This document shows positions 17,933 through 27,483 of a stretch of 51,357 bases of DNA, one piece after another. The translations under genes and the position numbers were made by a program. The DNA is from a bacterium (lineage in GTDB: Bacteria; Planctomycetota; UBA8108; UBA1146). Location of the stretch: the NCBI GenBank assembly GCA_029976805.1, contig JAPOLY010000008.1, positions 1-51,357 on the forward strand. The letters are read 5' to 3'. Each line of letters starts with the position of its first letter. Position 1 is the first letter of the stretch. The notes under the pieces are model-generated. The model ran no database searches, was not told the origin of the DNA, and was given only the letters and a program-made list of their open reading frames with translations.

Positions 17933-18771
17933 AGGACATGGATTCACTCCTCGAAGAACTCAAGCAGGCTCTGGAAGATTTTGATACCGATCGAAGCGTG
18001 GCACTGATTGGCCAGCTCTCGAATAAAGCCACCGAAATGGATCCATTGATTCTGATCGTGACCGCCCTGCTTGAAGTGGGACAACCCCGCGAAGCGCTCC
18101 AAAGGATTCAGGATCTTGAAGAGTTGGGGTCATCTGCTCCGGGTTATGACGAGGAACTCGCAGAGATTCTCAAACATCGCAAGGTCGAGGCGCTCTACCT
18201 CACCGGTGATCCCCAAAGCGCACTCGCTTTGACTCTTTCACTGGATCCCGCAGATCCTCTCGAAGAGGCTGACCGGGAGTTTTTCATCGGCCTTTGTCAC
18301 GACCACCTCGGCGATCCGGAATCCGCGGACGAACATTTTGCGAAGGCAACCGAGCTCGATCCTGATGGTAACCCGGCGATTCCCACCATTTCGTCTGAGG
18401 AAGCCCATGAACTGGTCGCAACAGTTCTGGGAGAGTTACCGGAGAAAATCCTCAAAGAGATGGAGGAGGTCCCCATCATTCTCGAGGACCTTCCCGAACT
18501 GGCGATGATCCAGGAATCTGCGGGGCAAATCAGCCCCGATACTTTGGGTCTCTACAGCGGTTCAACGGTGGCCAATGATTCGCAGGGGGGATTTTCTCCA
18601 CAGGAGGGAATGCCCACCGCTGCAGTCATCCGCATCTACCGCAGAAATCTCGAACGCATGTCCCGGAACAAAAAAAATCTCGTGGAGCAGGTGAAAATCA
18701 CCCTGCTCCACGAGATTGGACATCATCTGGGTCTCGACGAGGAAGACGTCGACCGTCTGGGTCTCGCCTAG
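17929..18771 (+). CDS. TPR-like protein with C-terminal minimal zincin metallopeptidase domain
   Basis: Residues about 1-150 are helical and TPR-like (paired helices such as [21 protein letters not shown]), and residues about 155-280 match the minimal zincin family of possible metallopeptidases (Zincin_1 type). Landmarks are [32 protein letters not shown], the zinc-binding HEIGHHLG and a closing [10 protein letters not shown]. The usual family member is only about 120 residues, so the TPR part is an added domain. The ATG overlaps the esterase stop. The codons for the segment before HEIGHH also encode the metK terminator on the other strand. Proteolytic activity is not proven for this family. 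Confidence 0.82.
   Translation: MKDMDSLLEELKQALEDFDTDRSVALIGQLSNKATEMDPLILIVTALLEVGQPREALQRIQDLEELGSSAPGYDEELAEILKHRKVEALYLTGDPQSALALTLSLDPADPLEEADREFFIGLCHDHLGDPESADEHFAKATELDPDGNPAIPTISSEEAHELVATVLGELPEKILKEMEEVPIILEDLPELAMIQESAGQISPDTLGLYSGSTVANDSQGGFSPQEGMPTAAVIRIYRRNLERMSRNKKNLVEQVKITLLHEIGHHLGLDEEDVDRLGLA
18670..18714 (-). terminator. metK terminator inside the convergent zincin coding sequence
   Basis: On the minus strand a 16-bp stem with one bulge (arms 18679-18694 and 18698-18714, loop TTTT) begins CTCGTGGAGCAGG and is followed by A and eight T (18670-18677). This is a textbook rho-independent terminator about 55 bases beyond the metK stop. On the plus strand the same bases encode the zincin residues just before HEIGHH. 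Confidence 0.85.
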
Positions 18772-19928
18772 GCGCCTGCCACTCCCGCAGCCTGATTCTT
18801 CAACTCCTCGACTTTGGTGCACTGTTCCCACGGGAAACCCGCGTCCTCACGGCCAAAGTGACCATGAGCGGCTGTCGGTGCGTAAATGGGGCGACGCAGG
18901 TCGAGGGTGTTGATGATCCCGGCAGGAGTCAGGTCGAAGACCTCGGTGACCATTTTCTGCAAATCAGTATCAGCAACGGTTCCGGTACCAAAGGTATCCA
19001 CCAGAACCGACATCGGCTCGACAACACCAATGGCGTATGCCAACTGAACCTCGCACCGCTTTGCAAGGCCGGCAGCAACAATGTTTTTGGCAACGTAACG
19101 GGCCATGTAGCAGGCAGAACGATCCACTTTTGAGGGGTCCTTGCCACTGAAAGCACCTCCACCATGGCGGCCCATACCACCGTAGGTGTCGACGATGATC
19201 TTGCGTCCGGTCAGTCCACAGTCACCCTGCGGACCTCCGACCACAAATCGACCGGTCGGATTGATCCAGTACTTTGTATTTTCGTCGAGCAGATTGGCTG
19301 GGATAATTTTGTGGATGATCTGCTCCTTGATGTACTCATGCAATTTTTCATTGCTGACATCGTCGGAGTGCTGGGACGAGAACACGACGGCGTCGATGCG
19401 GCTCGGTTTTCCATCCACGTATTCGACCGTCACCTGACTTTTGGCATCCGGGCGCAGGAAAGGTGCATCTCCGGCGTCGCGCAAACGCTTGTGCTCTTCG
19501 ACCAGCTTGTGTGAAAGACTGATGGCCATCGGCATCAACTCTGGAGTCTCGTCGCAGGCATAACCAAACATCAATCCCTGGTCACCCGCGCCTTCGCGGT
19601 CGACACCCATGGCGATATCGGGACTCTGTTTGTCCAGAGTGACCATGACAGAACAGGTTTCTGCGTCGAACCCCATTGCGGAATCGGTGTATCCGATCTC
19701 GCGAATCTTGTCCCGCACCAGTGACTGAACGTCGACGACGGTGTTACTGGTCACCTCTCCTGCCACCACCACCAATCCGGTGGTGATCATCGTTTCGCAG
19801 GCAACTCGGCTGGCGGGGTCTCCAGCAAGATAGGCATCCAGAATGGCGTCAGAGATCTGGTCAGCCATCTTGTCGGGGTGTCCACAGGACACCGATTCAG
19901 AGGTGAAAAAAGCATTTTCGATCAGCAT
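18768..19928 (-). CDS. metK: S-adenosylmethionine synthase
   Basis: MetK makes S-adenosylmethionine from methionine and ATP. The 386-residue protein has [19 protein letters not shown] at the N-terminus, the [15 protein letters not shown] motif near residue 115 and the [16 protein letters not shown] motif near 260, all diagnostic. GGGAGGAATCTG precedes the ATG. Its stop overlaps the stop of the convergent zincin gene through a shared CTAG. It is the last gene of a minus-strand run starting at the dksA-like gene; the 106-base gap after waaA suggests its own promoter or a processing point. No SAM riboswitch was recognised upstream. Confidence 0.97.
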   Translation of the reverse strand: MLIENAFFTSESVSCGHPDKMADQISDAILDAYLAGDPASRVACETMITTGLVVVAGEVTSNTVVDVQSLVRDKIREIGYTDSAMGFDAETCSVMVTLDKQSPDIAMGVDREGAGDQGLMFGYACDETPELMPMAISLSHKLVEEHKRLRDAGDAPFLRPDAKSQVTVEYVDGKPSRIDAVVFSSQHSDDVSNEKLHEYIKEQIIHKIIPANLLDENTKYWINPTGRFVVGGPQGDCGLTGRKIIVDTYGGMGRHGGGAFSGKDPSKVDRSACYMARYVAKNIVAAGLAKRCEVQLAYAIGVVEPMSVLVDTFGTGTVADTDLQKMVTEVFDLTPAGIINTLDLRRPIYAPTAAHGHFGREDAGFPWEQCTKVEELKNQAAGVAGA

Positions 19929-20034
19929 CAGATTCCTCCCAGCCTGATTTTCAAAACTGCGCTGAAGGCGCGATTTTTTTCGTTTAATCGGAACAATTTA
20001 GCCAATCAGAGGGCCTGAGCCAACCGACTCCGGA

Positions 20035-21327
20035 TTATTCGATCCATGGTTTCAACGCAGTTGCGGTTGCTGAGGAAATCCCTCCAAGGGCACTTTTCAC
20101 GGTTTCGACGGCCTTTTGACGCCCACGAATCGCTTCCCTCGAATTTGCTCTCTCACGAACCCAATCAGCCAAATCCTTCGAATCGGCGACTTCGTCCACC
20201 ACCCCGAAAGGATTCAGCAGAGCCTTCATATCCCTGAAATTGCTGATATGAGGCCCATGGCTGGTAAAACAACCGCACAAGACCGGCTCAAGAAAATTAT
20301 GGCCACCACGATCAATCAGGCTACCGCCAACGAACACTGCCTCCGCATAGGTGTAAGCTTCCATCAGGACACCGAGTTGGTCCACGATCAGGACTTCAGA
20401 TTTCCCGGCCATACCGGATGGACTGAAGTCATCAGCAGACCATCCCCGCTCTTCCACAGACTTGTGAATCTCAGCACTTCTCTCTATGTGCCTTGGGGCG
20501 AGGACAAGACGGGCACGGGGATTCTCCTGAAGAATCTCCCGGTGCACTTCGAGCGCCATCGACTCTTCACCGGGATGGGTACAGCTCGCCATCCATACAA
20601 AACCATCTGCAGGATTGAATCTCCGGCCAGGTATGGAAAGGGATCCGAAGTCGTACTTCAGATTTCCCGTGACCTGCACCTTCTCCGCCGGGGTACCGAT
20701 CTGAATAAAACGATCGGCATCTTCTTCACTTCTCGCTAAAACCCGCTCAGGAATTTGAGTCATCCAGCCCAGTACGAAATTCCAGGTTTTCCATTTTTTC
20801 AATCCGGCATCTGAAATTCTGCCATTGACCACAGTGACCGGAATTGAATAGGCCTTGCACGCAAGAAGCATTTGTGGCCAGTACTCCAGCTCGACAAGAA
20901 TCAGCATCGATGGACGCATCTTCCTGATCATGGTGAACATAAAGTGGCCCAGATCGATGGGCAGCAATCGCACTTCCACCTCAGGCAGAAGTTTCTTTGC
21001 CATCTCTCGGGCTCCGGTGGTCATCGTCGTCAAAAGAAATTCCTTGCCCGGGTGCTGGGCCATCAACTCTGCCACCAGTGGTCTCGCGGCGTGGACTTCT
21101 CCGACGCTGGCCGCATGAATCCAGATTCTGGGCCTGACCGGCAGGGAAATTTGCCAAAGACCGATTCTCTCCCTGAAATCTCCGACACCACGCCCCTCGG
21201 CAAAAATCTTGTAAAGAAGCCAGGGTGATATCAGGACGAGCAGAGGCACCATGACGAACACATCCAGAAGAATGGAACAGATCAGTAACCGGAGAGAGAG
21301 TGTGCTGGTTGCAGATCGGTACATCAT
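20035..21327 (-). CDS. waaA: 3-deoxy-D-manno-octulosonic acid (KDO) transferase
   Basis: WaaA moves KDO from CMP-KDO to lipid A precursor at the inner face of the cytoplasmic membrane. The 430-residue protein has an N-terminal hydrophobic anchor (LLDVFVMVPLLVLISPWLLY), the glycosyltransferase motif IWIHAASVGEVHAA near residue 70 with the catalytic glutamate, LVELEYWPQML, and GGSLIDRGGHNFLEP near 335. The last motif is characteristic of the KdtA family. Its presence supports an outer membrane with KDO-containing lipopolysaccharide. Two ATG codons are adjacent at the start; AAGG lies just upstream. Confidence 0.93.
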   Translation of the reverse strand: MMYRSATSTLSLRLLICSILLDVFVMVPLLVLISPWLLYKIFAEGRGVGDFRERIGLWQISLPVRPRIWIHAASVGEVHAARPLVAELMAQHPGKEFLLTTMTTGAREMAKKLLPEVEVRLLPIDLGHFMFTMIRKMRPSMLILVELEYWPQMLLACKAYSIPVTVVNGRISDAGLKKWKTWNFVLGWMTQIPERVLARSEEDADRFIQIGTPAEKVQVTGNLKYDFGSLSIPGRRFNPADGFVWMASCTHPGEESMALEVHREILQENPRARLVLAPRHIERSAEIHKSVEERGWSADDFSPSGMAGKSEVLIVDQLGVLMEAYTYAEAVFVGGSLIDRGGHNFLEPVLCGCFTSHGPHISNFRDMKALLNPFGVVDEVADSKDLADWVRERANSREAIRGRQKAVETVKSALGGISSATATALKPWIE

Positions 21328-21369
21328 GGCCTTACCGGCGGCATTCCACCGTGAAGCACTGGGGCAATC

Positions 21370-23982
21370 CTATTGTTTGCCGTGACACTTCTTGAATTTT
21401 TTGCCACTGCCACAGGGACAGGGATCATTGCGACCCACTTTGGGCTGATCATTGCGGATCGTCTCTACGGTGGCGGTTTTTTGCGACCCCGAAACGCCCT
21501 GATCCATCGTCTGCGAATGGGAGTCAAACTGCTGCTTTGCGGCATCGGCGGTGACACCCTCTGAGCCCCCACTCCACGTACTCGCGAGTTGCTCCTGCTG
21601 ACGGGACTCATCCACCTTTTCAATGCGGATTCTGGAGATGACGGCCGAGGTGTCCTCTTTGAACTGGTGCAACATCCCCGTGAACATTCGGAATCCCTCA
21701 CGCTTGTACTCAAGCTTGGGGTCCACTTGCGCATAACTGCGCATGCTCACTCCCGTTCGCAACTGGTCCATGGCATGAAGGTGGTCTTTCCACTTTTCAT
21801 CCAGGGAGCGCAACAGAATGTAATGAAGCAAACGGTCGAAATCATCTCCACCGGCACTCTCGCGCTTCTGTTCGACTTCTTGCTTCCAGCGCTCGCAGAC
21901 CGCTTCCACACTTGCTTCAGATTCGAGGTCGCTGGCTGGAATCAGAACGCCGTACTTCTGCTCGACATGCTCTGAGAGCATTTCTGCAATCGGCTTGTCC
22001 GGATCCTCAATATCGAGCAATCCGGCACGGTACTCCTCCAAAACGTCCTCGAATTGATCTCCGATCAACTCCTGGAGATGGTCGGAAACGAGGATGCGAT
22101 CCCGAATCTGGTAGACCGCTTTCCGCTGACTGTCCATAACCTGATCGTATTCGAGAAGGTTTTTTCGAATCTCAAAGTTTCGCGCCTCGACTTTTTTCTG
22201 GGCTTTCTCGATCGATCGGGAAACCATCGGGTGTGAGATATCAACACCCTCATCCATGCCAAATCTTTTCAGCATGGCGGAGACACGATCACTGGCAAAG
22301 AGGCGCATCAAATCATCTTCCAGAGAAAGGAAGAAGAGTGTTGCCCCAGGGTCACCCTGACGACCACAACGCCCTCGCAACTGGTTGTCGATTCGGCGCG
22401 ACTCGTGCCTCTCCGAACCCATCACCATCAGGCCGCCCGCCTCCTTGACACCATCCCCCAGAACGATGTCCGTTCCACGACCAGCCATGTTCGTGGCAAT
22501 CGTCACCCGGCCCATTTGTCCAGCTTCAGAGATGATTTCCGCTTCCCTTTCGTGGTGTTTCGCATTGAGCACATTGTGCTTGATACCACGACGGGTCAGA
22601 GCCGCAGAAAGTGCTTCCGAATCCTCGATGGAAATTGTTCCCACGAGGAGAGGGCGCCCGCTCTGGTTTTCATCGGCAATGCGGTCGACCACTGCATTCC
22701 ACTTTTCACGGGTCGTCCGATACACGACGTCGGCCTGGTCGTCCCTGGCCACCGGCTTGTTGGTCGGAATCTCCACCACTTCAAGGCCGTAGATCTCACG
22801 GAACTCTTCCGCCTCGGTGATCGCAGTTCCCGTCATTCCCGAAATCTTGTCGTACAGCCGGAAGAAGTTCTGGAAAGTGATGGTTGCCAGCGTCTGGTTT
22901 TCGTCCTTGATTTTGAGACCTTCGCGGGCTTCCACGGCCTGATGCAGTCCATCCGACCAGCGGCGGCCATCCATCAGTCTTCCGGTGAACTCGTCCACGA
23001 TGACCACACTGCCCTCGTTGACGACATAATCCACATCCTTGCGATAAAGGTGGTGCGCCTTGAGAGACTGCTCGATGTGATGGGGCCAATGCATGTTCTC
23101 GAAAGAGTAAAAGGAATCGACTCCGACCAGCTTTTCAGCGGCTTCGATCCCTTCTTCAGTCAGGATGACCTGCTGCTCCTTCTCCTTGACCTCGAAGTGA
23201 CGATCCCGCACCAGCTTCCGCACGGCACGATCTGCATTGTAGTAGATGTCTGTCGATTTCTCCGCCGGACCAGAAATGATCAAGGGCGTCCGGGCCTCGT
23301 CAATCAAGATCGAGTCTACCTCGTCAATGATGGCAAAGGCGCGGTGTTTTTGGCACTGATCCTCAGGGCGGGTTTTCATGTTGTCGCGCAGGTAATCAAA
23401 GCCGAACTCATTGTTGGTGCCGTAAGTGATGTCGCAGCCATATTGCTCAAGCCGCTCTTGACTCTGCATGTTCGACTGGATCGCTCCAACAGTCATCCCG
23501 AGAGCCTCAAAAACCGGACGCATCCAATCTGCATCACGCTTCGCAAGGTAGTCGTTCACCGTGACGACGTGGACACCTTTGCCAGGCAGTGCGTTCAGGT
23601 AAGCCGGAAGGGTCGCGACAAGGGTCTTGCCCTCTCCGGTTCTCATTTCAGCGATTCCACCGTGATTGAGAACGATTCCACCGATCAACTGCACATCATA
23701 GTGACGCATGGCGACACCGGTGCCGGTCTTCAGATTACGGCGGGAGGATTCACGGACAGCGGCATAAGCTTCCGGCAAAAGGTCATCGAGGACTTCGCCC
23801 GCTTCAAGACGAGAGCGAAGGTCTGCAGTCAGTCCGTGCAATTGATCATCACCAAGAGCTTCAAACTGCGGTTCGAGATCGTTGATCTTGGCGACCAACG
23901 GCAGCAGATCCTTGATGATCTTTTCATTGCGAGAGGGCACGATCTTGCCGACGATGCCCTTGATGCTGTCAAAGAGACCCAT
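21370..23982 (-). CDS. secA: Preprotein translocase ATPase SecA
   Basis: SecA drives export of signal-peptide proteins through SecYEG, including the secreted proteins of this window. Motifs: [20 protein letters not shown] (Walker A, near residue 105), [20 protein letters not shown] (Walker B, near 210), [15 protein letters not shown] and the second helicase-domain motif [20 protein letters not shown]. The C-terminal [14 protein letters not shown] is the zinc-binding SecB/phospholipid contact. Length 870 is normal for a compact SecA. AGGAGG lies eight bases before the ATG. pyrD precedes it with a 40-base gap and waaA follows after 42 bases. Confidence 0.98.
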   Translation of the reverse strand: MGLFDSIKGIVGKIVPSRNEKIIKDLLPLVAKINDLEPQFEALGDDQLHGLTADLRSRLEAGEVLDDLLPEAYAAVRESSRRNLKTGTGVAMRHYDVQLIGGIVLNHGGIAEMRTGEGKTLVATLPAYLNALPGKGVHVVTVNDYLAKRDADWMRPVFEALGMTVGAIQSNMQSQERLEQYGCDITYGTNNEFGFDYLRDNMKTRPEDQCQKHRAFAIIDEVDSILIDEARTPLIISGPAEKSTDIYYNADRAVRKLVRDRHFEVKEKEQQVILTEEGIEAAEKLVGVDSFYSFENMHWPHHIEQSLKAHHLYRKDVDYVVNEGSVVIVDEFTGRLMDGRRWSDGLHQAVEAREGLKIKDENQTLATITFQNFFRLYDKISGMTGTAITEAEEFREIYGLEVVEIPTNKPVARDDQADVVYRTTREKWNAVVDRIADENQSGRPLLVGTISIEDSEALSAALTRRGIKHNVLNAKHHEREAEIISEAGQMGRVTIATNMAGRGTDIVLGDGVKEAGGLMVMGSERHESRRIDNQLRGRCGRQGDPGATLFFLSLEDDLMRLFASDRVSAMLKRFGMDEGVDISHPMVSRSIEKAQKKVEARNFEIRKNLLEYDQVMDSQRKAVYQIRDRILVSDHLQELIGDQFEDVLEEYRAGLLDIEDPDKPIAEMLSEHVEQKYGVLIPASDLESEASVEAVCERWKQEVEQKRESAGGDDFDRLLHYILLRSLDEKWKDHLHAMDQLRTGVSMRSYAQVDPKLEYKREGFRMFTGMLHQFKEDTSAVISRIRIEKVDESRQQEQLASTWSGGSEGVTADAAKQQFDSHSQTMDQGVSGSQKTATVETIRNDQPKVGRNDPCPCGSGKKFKKCHGKQ

Positions 23983-24022
23983 TTTTCAGCCCTCCTGACA
24001 GTGGCTACCTGATCCCGATTTA

Positions 24023-25006
24023 CTAGCCTACTGGACGGGAACTTTCCGGCAACCGATCTGGCGCGCTCCCGAAGGAACCGCGAAGGCTTTCAAGGCTTGA
24101 ATATCCCTCCTGAGCCAGCAATTCGCGTAACTCGCTCAGAATCGAGATGAGACAGGTGGGCTCCCGATAAAGGTGCGTCCCCACCTGAACCATGGATGCT
24201 CCAACGCTGACGAACTCCAGAATGTGTTCTGCATTGGAAATTCCGCCGATGGCACAGACGGGAATATCCACGGCCTGGGCCGCTTCCCAAACCATCCTCA
24301 GGGCGACCGGCCGAATGGCGGGGCCGGAGAGGCCCCCAGTCTCAGTACCGATTCGGGACTTGCCCTTGCGCCAGTCGACCGCCATGGCGCGAATCGTATT
24401 GATCATTGAAACCGCGTCTGCCCCCGCTTGCTGAGCGGCCACGGCATGCTCCGCGATGTCGGTCACATTTGGGGTCAGTTTTGCCATGATCACACCGCCG
24501 GTCTTTTCACGGACCGCACTGATCAGGGCACCTGTCGCATCGGGGTCAAGACCGAATCGCAACCCCTCCTTGACGTTGGGACAGGACACATTGAGTTCGT
24601 AACCCAGGACGAGATCCCTGCCCTCAAGGGTTTCCACAACCTGACAGTAATCCTCGATGGATTTGCCCACCACATTGACAAGGATGGGAACGCCATATCG
24701 TTGTAACCGGGGCAGATAGTCACTGACGAACAGATCGAGACCAGGATTCTGCAAACCGATGGAATTGAGAAGACCTGCCGGAGTTTCGATGGCTCTTGGC
24801 GGCGGATTACCCGGTCTTTGCTCGACTGAAATCGATTTGGGAACGATGGCACTGAAGGTGCCTGGGGGAAGGAAAGGTTCGAACTCCTCGCCATACCCAA
24901 AGGTCCCCGAAGCGGGAAGAACCGGGTGAGTCAGAGTGAGAGGTCCTGAAGGAGCGGTCATCCTCACCGAAAGATCAACGGCAGAAGGATCCACTGCTTC
25001 GTTCAT
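24023..25006 (-). CDS. pyrD: Dihydroorotate dehydrogenase, class 1B catalytic subunit-like
   Basis: The enzyme oxidises dihydroorotate to orotate in pyrimidine synthesis with FMN. The catalytic cysteine of class 1 enzymes is in ELNVSCPNVKEG near residue 140. Other landmarks are PVLPASGTFGYGEEF, ETPAGLLNSIGLQNPG, AKLTPNVTDIAEHA, GLSGPAIRPVALRMV and CAIGGISNAEH with the phosphate-binding loop. The overall sequence fits the NAD-linked 1B subgroup, which normally needs a PyrK iron-sulfur partner; no pyrK gene is adjacent. Length 327. GGAGGGAG precedes the ATG, 17 bases after the dksA-like stop. Confidence 0.93.
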   Translation of the reverse strand: MNEAVDPSAVDLSVRMTAPSGPLTLTHPVLPASGTFGYGEEFEPFLPPGTFSAIVPKSISVEQRPGNPPPRAIETPAGLLNSIGLQNPGLDLFVSDYLPRLQRYGVPILVNVVGKSIEDYCQVVETLEGRDLVLGYELNVSCPNVKEGLRFGLDPDATGALISAVREKTGGVIMAKLTPNVTDIAEHAVAAQQAGADAVSMINTIRAMAVDWRKGKSRIGTETGGLSGPAIRPVALRMVWEAAQAVDIPVCAIGGISNAEHILEFVSVGASMVQVGTHLYREPTCLISILSELRELLAQEGYSSLESLRGSFGSAPDRLPESSRPVG

Positions 25007-25023
25007 CCGACTCCCTCCAGGGT

Positions 25024-25374
25024 TCAGGATCTTTCCCGGCGGGCCTGTGCTTCAACACAAAGGCGAGTCCACGGAATCGCCTGCAATCTGGCTTCAGGAA
25101 TCAGATCTCCGGTGTCTTCACAGACTCCGTATGAACCATCGTCGATCCGCTGCAGAGCCTCGTCAATTTCCTGGACCAGGTTGGTCTCACTTTGCATGGC
25201 AGTCAGGGTCAACTCGATCTCAAAGTTTTCGGAACTGAGATCGCCCTCGTCTCCACTGGATCCACGACCTTCCCCTTCGAGGGAACTCATGTTTCCGGTG
25301 ACGACATTGCGGTGTTGCAACAGAACCTTCTTGAATCCTTCAAGTTCGCGCTTGGTGTATTTTTTCTTGGCCAT
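25024..25374 (-). CDS. DksA/TraR-family protein with C-T-C-A zinc-site variant
   Basis: A 116-residue DksA-like protein, likely acting in the RNA polymerase secondary channel. It has a basic N-terminus (MAKKKYTKRELEGFK), a coiled-coil centre with DEGDLSSENFE and IDEALQRIDDGSYGVCEDTG, and a C-terminal zinc-finger region. Of the four zinc cysteines only two remain: CxxT and, 21 residues later, CxxA. This matches the pattern known from the zinc-independent Pseudomonas DksA2. By analogy it may work under zinc limitation or bind zinc weakly. AGGAG precedes the ATG. First gene of a minus-strand operon with pyrD and secA. Family call is firm; function in this host is inferred. Confidence 0.85.
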   Translation of the reverse strand: MAKKKYTKRELEGFKKVLLQHRNVVTGNMSSLEGEGRGSSGDEGDLSSENFEIELTLTAMQSETNLVQEIDEALQRIDDGSYGVCEDTGDLIPEARLQAIPWTRLCVEAQARRERS

Positions 25375-25760
25375 GCTGTTACTCCTGGAAAACTGCCTTC
25401 GGTCCGCTGACGTCAGGCCAGATTCATTTCCTTAAAACGCTGATTCCGCAAATGATCGATTAAAGTGATCCACTTCTCCGTCAGGATCCTTCGGAAAACT
25501 CCCCGATTCAGGGGCTCAACCTTGAATCAGGATCAGGAGAGTTTGCCCTCCACCATGGGACGACTCCATCACACTCCCGATAAATTTCCCCGGATTCTGA
25601 AATTCTGCAAAGTAATGAGAACTGGCTGACAGCGGTCTGAATCGGCAAAATTGGTCAAAATCGCCTGTTTCCGCTATTCTGAACAGGGTGAAACCCGAAG
25701 AGAGCCTGCAATCCCCTGATCACGCCATCCCCACGGGATGCCTGAAAGCGGCCTGATTCT
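25375..25760. other. Divergent intergenic region dksA-like / xerD
   Basis: This 386-base gap holds the xerD promoter candidate at 25651-25680 and a GATTCA/TGAATC inverted repeat near 25507-25530. Promoters for the minus-strand dksA-like operon should also lie here but none was clear by eye. No coding frame looks real. Confidence 0.45.
25651..25680 (+). promoter_or_regulatory. Candidate sigma-70-type promoter for xerD
   Basis: TTGGTC (25651-25656) and TATTCT (25675-25680) are separated by 18 bases, giving a leader of about 75 bases before the xerD ATG. Moderate match only. Confidence 0.4.
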
Positions 25761-26702
25761 ATGAAGCGTCGACGGACCCCGCAACCGATCAAGAATGGTG
25801 AAATAGGGGAGATCCCCCCCTCCGTCACCTTCTGGCTCGATCACTTGCGCATCGAACGGGGTCTCGCAGAGAACACCCTCAGTGCCTACCGCCGGGATCT
25901 GGTCGATCTGGCCCGCCACTGCAAGGCGGGAGATCTCTCTTTCCCGGAAAAGGTGACCCGAAAAGACCTGCAAGACTATCTCAAAACCCTGTCGGAACAG
26001 GGAATCAGTGCTCACAGCCGCCAGAGAAAACTCGTCGCCCTGCGGGGGTTTTTCAAGTTTCTCGTGCGAGAGAACCGAATCGGGGAAAACCCCACGGATC
26101 TCATCCTGCTGCCCCGTAAGGATCGCAGACTCCCCCACACACTCAGCCTCGAACAGGTGGAAGCCGTCATCGAAGCGGCAGGAGATCCTGAAAGAAGTGG
26201 GAAAACCCCGCTCCGGGATCGGGCCGTGGTAGAGCTCCTCTACAGTACCGGCATGCGTGTCTCAGAGTTGTGTGGTCTGCGTCCAAGAGACCTGTTCCTG
26301 GGCGAAGGATTCCTGCGCTGCCTCGGCAAGGGCTCCAAAGAACGTATCGTTCCCGTGGGCGACCGAGCCACGTTGGCCTTGCAGAAGTATCAGGACAAGG
26401 AACGCCCCATGGTCCCGGCCGGGGATGACAGGGTCTTCCTGTCTATCCGGGGATTGCCCCTGAACCGGAGATCCGTATATGAGATTCTTCGAAGAAGTGC
26501 CCTGCACGCAGGGATTGGTCACCGGGTCCATCCACACATGCTGCGTCACTCTTATGCCACACATCTCTTGGCCAACGATGCAGAACTGTTTGCGATTCAG
26601 GAATTACTCGGACACTCCAGTGTCAGTTCGACGGAGATCTATACTCACGTCGAACGCAAGAAACTGCTCGACACCCACGGAAGATTCCATCCACGCCCCT
26701 GA
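25761..26702 (+). CDS. xerD: Tyrosine recombinase XerD
   Basis: A site-specific recombinase that resolves chromosome dimers at dif together with XerC. The N-terminal SAM-like domain (FWLDHLRIERGLAENTLSAY) is followed by a catalytic domain with the full set: Arg in YSTGMRVSELCGL, Lys in LGKGSKERIVPVG, HxxR in HPHMLRHSYATHLL, His in LLGHSSVSSTE and Tyr in IYTHVERKKL. Length 313 and lack of neighbouring phage genes favour a housekeeping XerD/XerC over a phage integrase. A short proline/basic N-terminal extension precedes the core. It is convergent with the FHA gene, with only 20 bases between stops. Confidence 0.92.
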   Translation: MKRRRTPQPIKNGEIGEIPPSVTFWLDHLRIERGLAENTLSAYRRDLVDLARHCKAGDLSFPEKVTRKDLQDYLKTLSEQGISAHSRQRKLVALRGFFKFLVRENRIGENPTDLILLPRKDRRLPHTLSLEQVEAVIEAAGDPERSGKTPLRDRAVVELLYSTGMRVSELCGLRPRDLFLGEGFLRCLGKGSKERIVPVGDRATLALQKYQDKERPMVPAGDDRVFLSIRGLPLNRRSVYEILRRSALHAGIGHRVHPHMLRHSYATHLLANDAELFAIQELLGHSSVSSTEIYTHVERKKLLDTHGRFHPRP

Positions 26703-26722
26703 GAGGGTGCTCTGTCAGGATG

Positions 26723-27415
26723 TCAGCTTCGGGTTGCACGCAGGCAGCGCAGGGCGGTCTTGCCGACGACGATCAGATCGCCTGCTCTCAAGGTTGCCTG
26801 GTGAACCGCACGCCCCTCCAGATGGGTTCCATTGAGAGATCCCAGATCCGTCAAGACGGCTTCATCCTCGATCACCTCAATACGACAATGTCGACGACTG
26901 GCGAGTGGATCCCGGATGGCGAGATCATTGTCAGGGGTTCTGCCGATGGTGTAGCCGGGCCCCACTTCGATTTCGATCTTCTCGTTTCCACCCAAAACCT
27001 TGCCACACTCCAATTCAATACTGAGAACCGCCTCGGAGACACGAGCACTGCCGACATGAGTGGGAGTATCGCCCTTTTGCCTGGTTTCGATCGTGAAATG
27101 CAACTCATGGTCGCCGATACGAAAGATTTCACCGCCGCCCAGAATCCTGTGAGTCGTCGGGATGTCGTTCACATGGACCTGATCCCCGGTGAGGTCATAA
27201 ATCTCCCAGGTTTCACCCGTCCACTTGAGTCCTGCATGACGTGGCTTCACTCCGCTCCCCGACAAGGGAATTTGGACTTCCTGCGCTGACCCGATTACGG
27301 CGACCGCGGATGGGATGGGAAAACAGGTTCCGACCAGAGGGCCCTGAATCGCCGTAAGTTGTGCTTGTTGGGGAATGGAAGTTTCGTTGCCAGAAGCGGC
27401 ATTGCCATCACTCAA
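26723..27415 (-). CDS. Protein with two FHA domains
   Basis: FHA domains bind phosphothreonine peptides. The C-terminal domain (about 145-225) is canonical: YTIGRTPDNDLAIRDP, SRRHCRIEV and DLGSLNGTHLEG give the Arg, Ser and Asn expected to contact the ligand. The N-terminal domain (about 20-110) keeps the fold outline (SGVKPRHAGLKW, TGDQVHVNDI, IFRIGDHELHF) but lacks a clear GR and NGT, so it may be structural. No transmembrane segment and no other domain. The start is a TTG with GGAGG five bases upstream. No Ser/Thr kinase gene is adjacent, so its partner is unknown. Confidence 0.82.
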   Translation of the reverse strand: MSDGNAASGNETSIPQQAQLTAIQGPLVGTCFPIPSAVAVIGSAQEVQIPLSGSGVKPRHAGLKWTGETWEIYDLTGDQVHVNDIPTTHRILGGGEIFRIGDHELHFTIETRQKGDTPTHVGSARVSEAVLSIELECGKVLGGNEKIEIEVGPGYTIGRTPDNDLAIRDPLASRRHCRIEVIEDEAVLTDLGSLNGTHLEGRAVHQATLRAGDLIVVGKTALRCLRATRS

Positions 27416-27483
27416 GGGGACCTCCCGATTCTCATTCGCTGAATAAGAATACGATGAATCGGGATATCTGGCCGATCCTGAGC

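Noticed and set aside
19929-20034. SAM riboswitch upstream of metK
   Set aside because: The leader is about 100 bases and lacks the conserved cores of the SAM classes; only a short GCGC hairpin is visible.
22405-24012. Open frame of 535 codons on the plus strand
   Set aside because: It is exactly antisense to secA; its sequence has no family similarity and arises from the codon use of secA.
25761-26702. XerD-like gene as a sign of a mobile element
   Set aside because: No attachment-site repeats, phage genes or compositional break nearby; length and motifs fit a housekeeping Xer recombinase.
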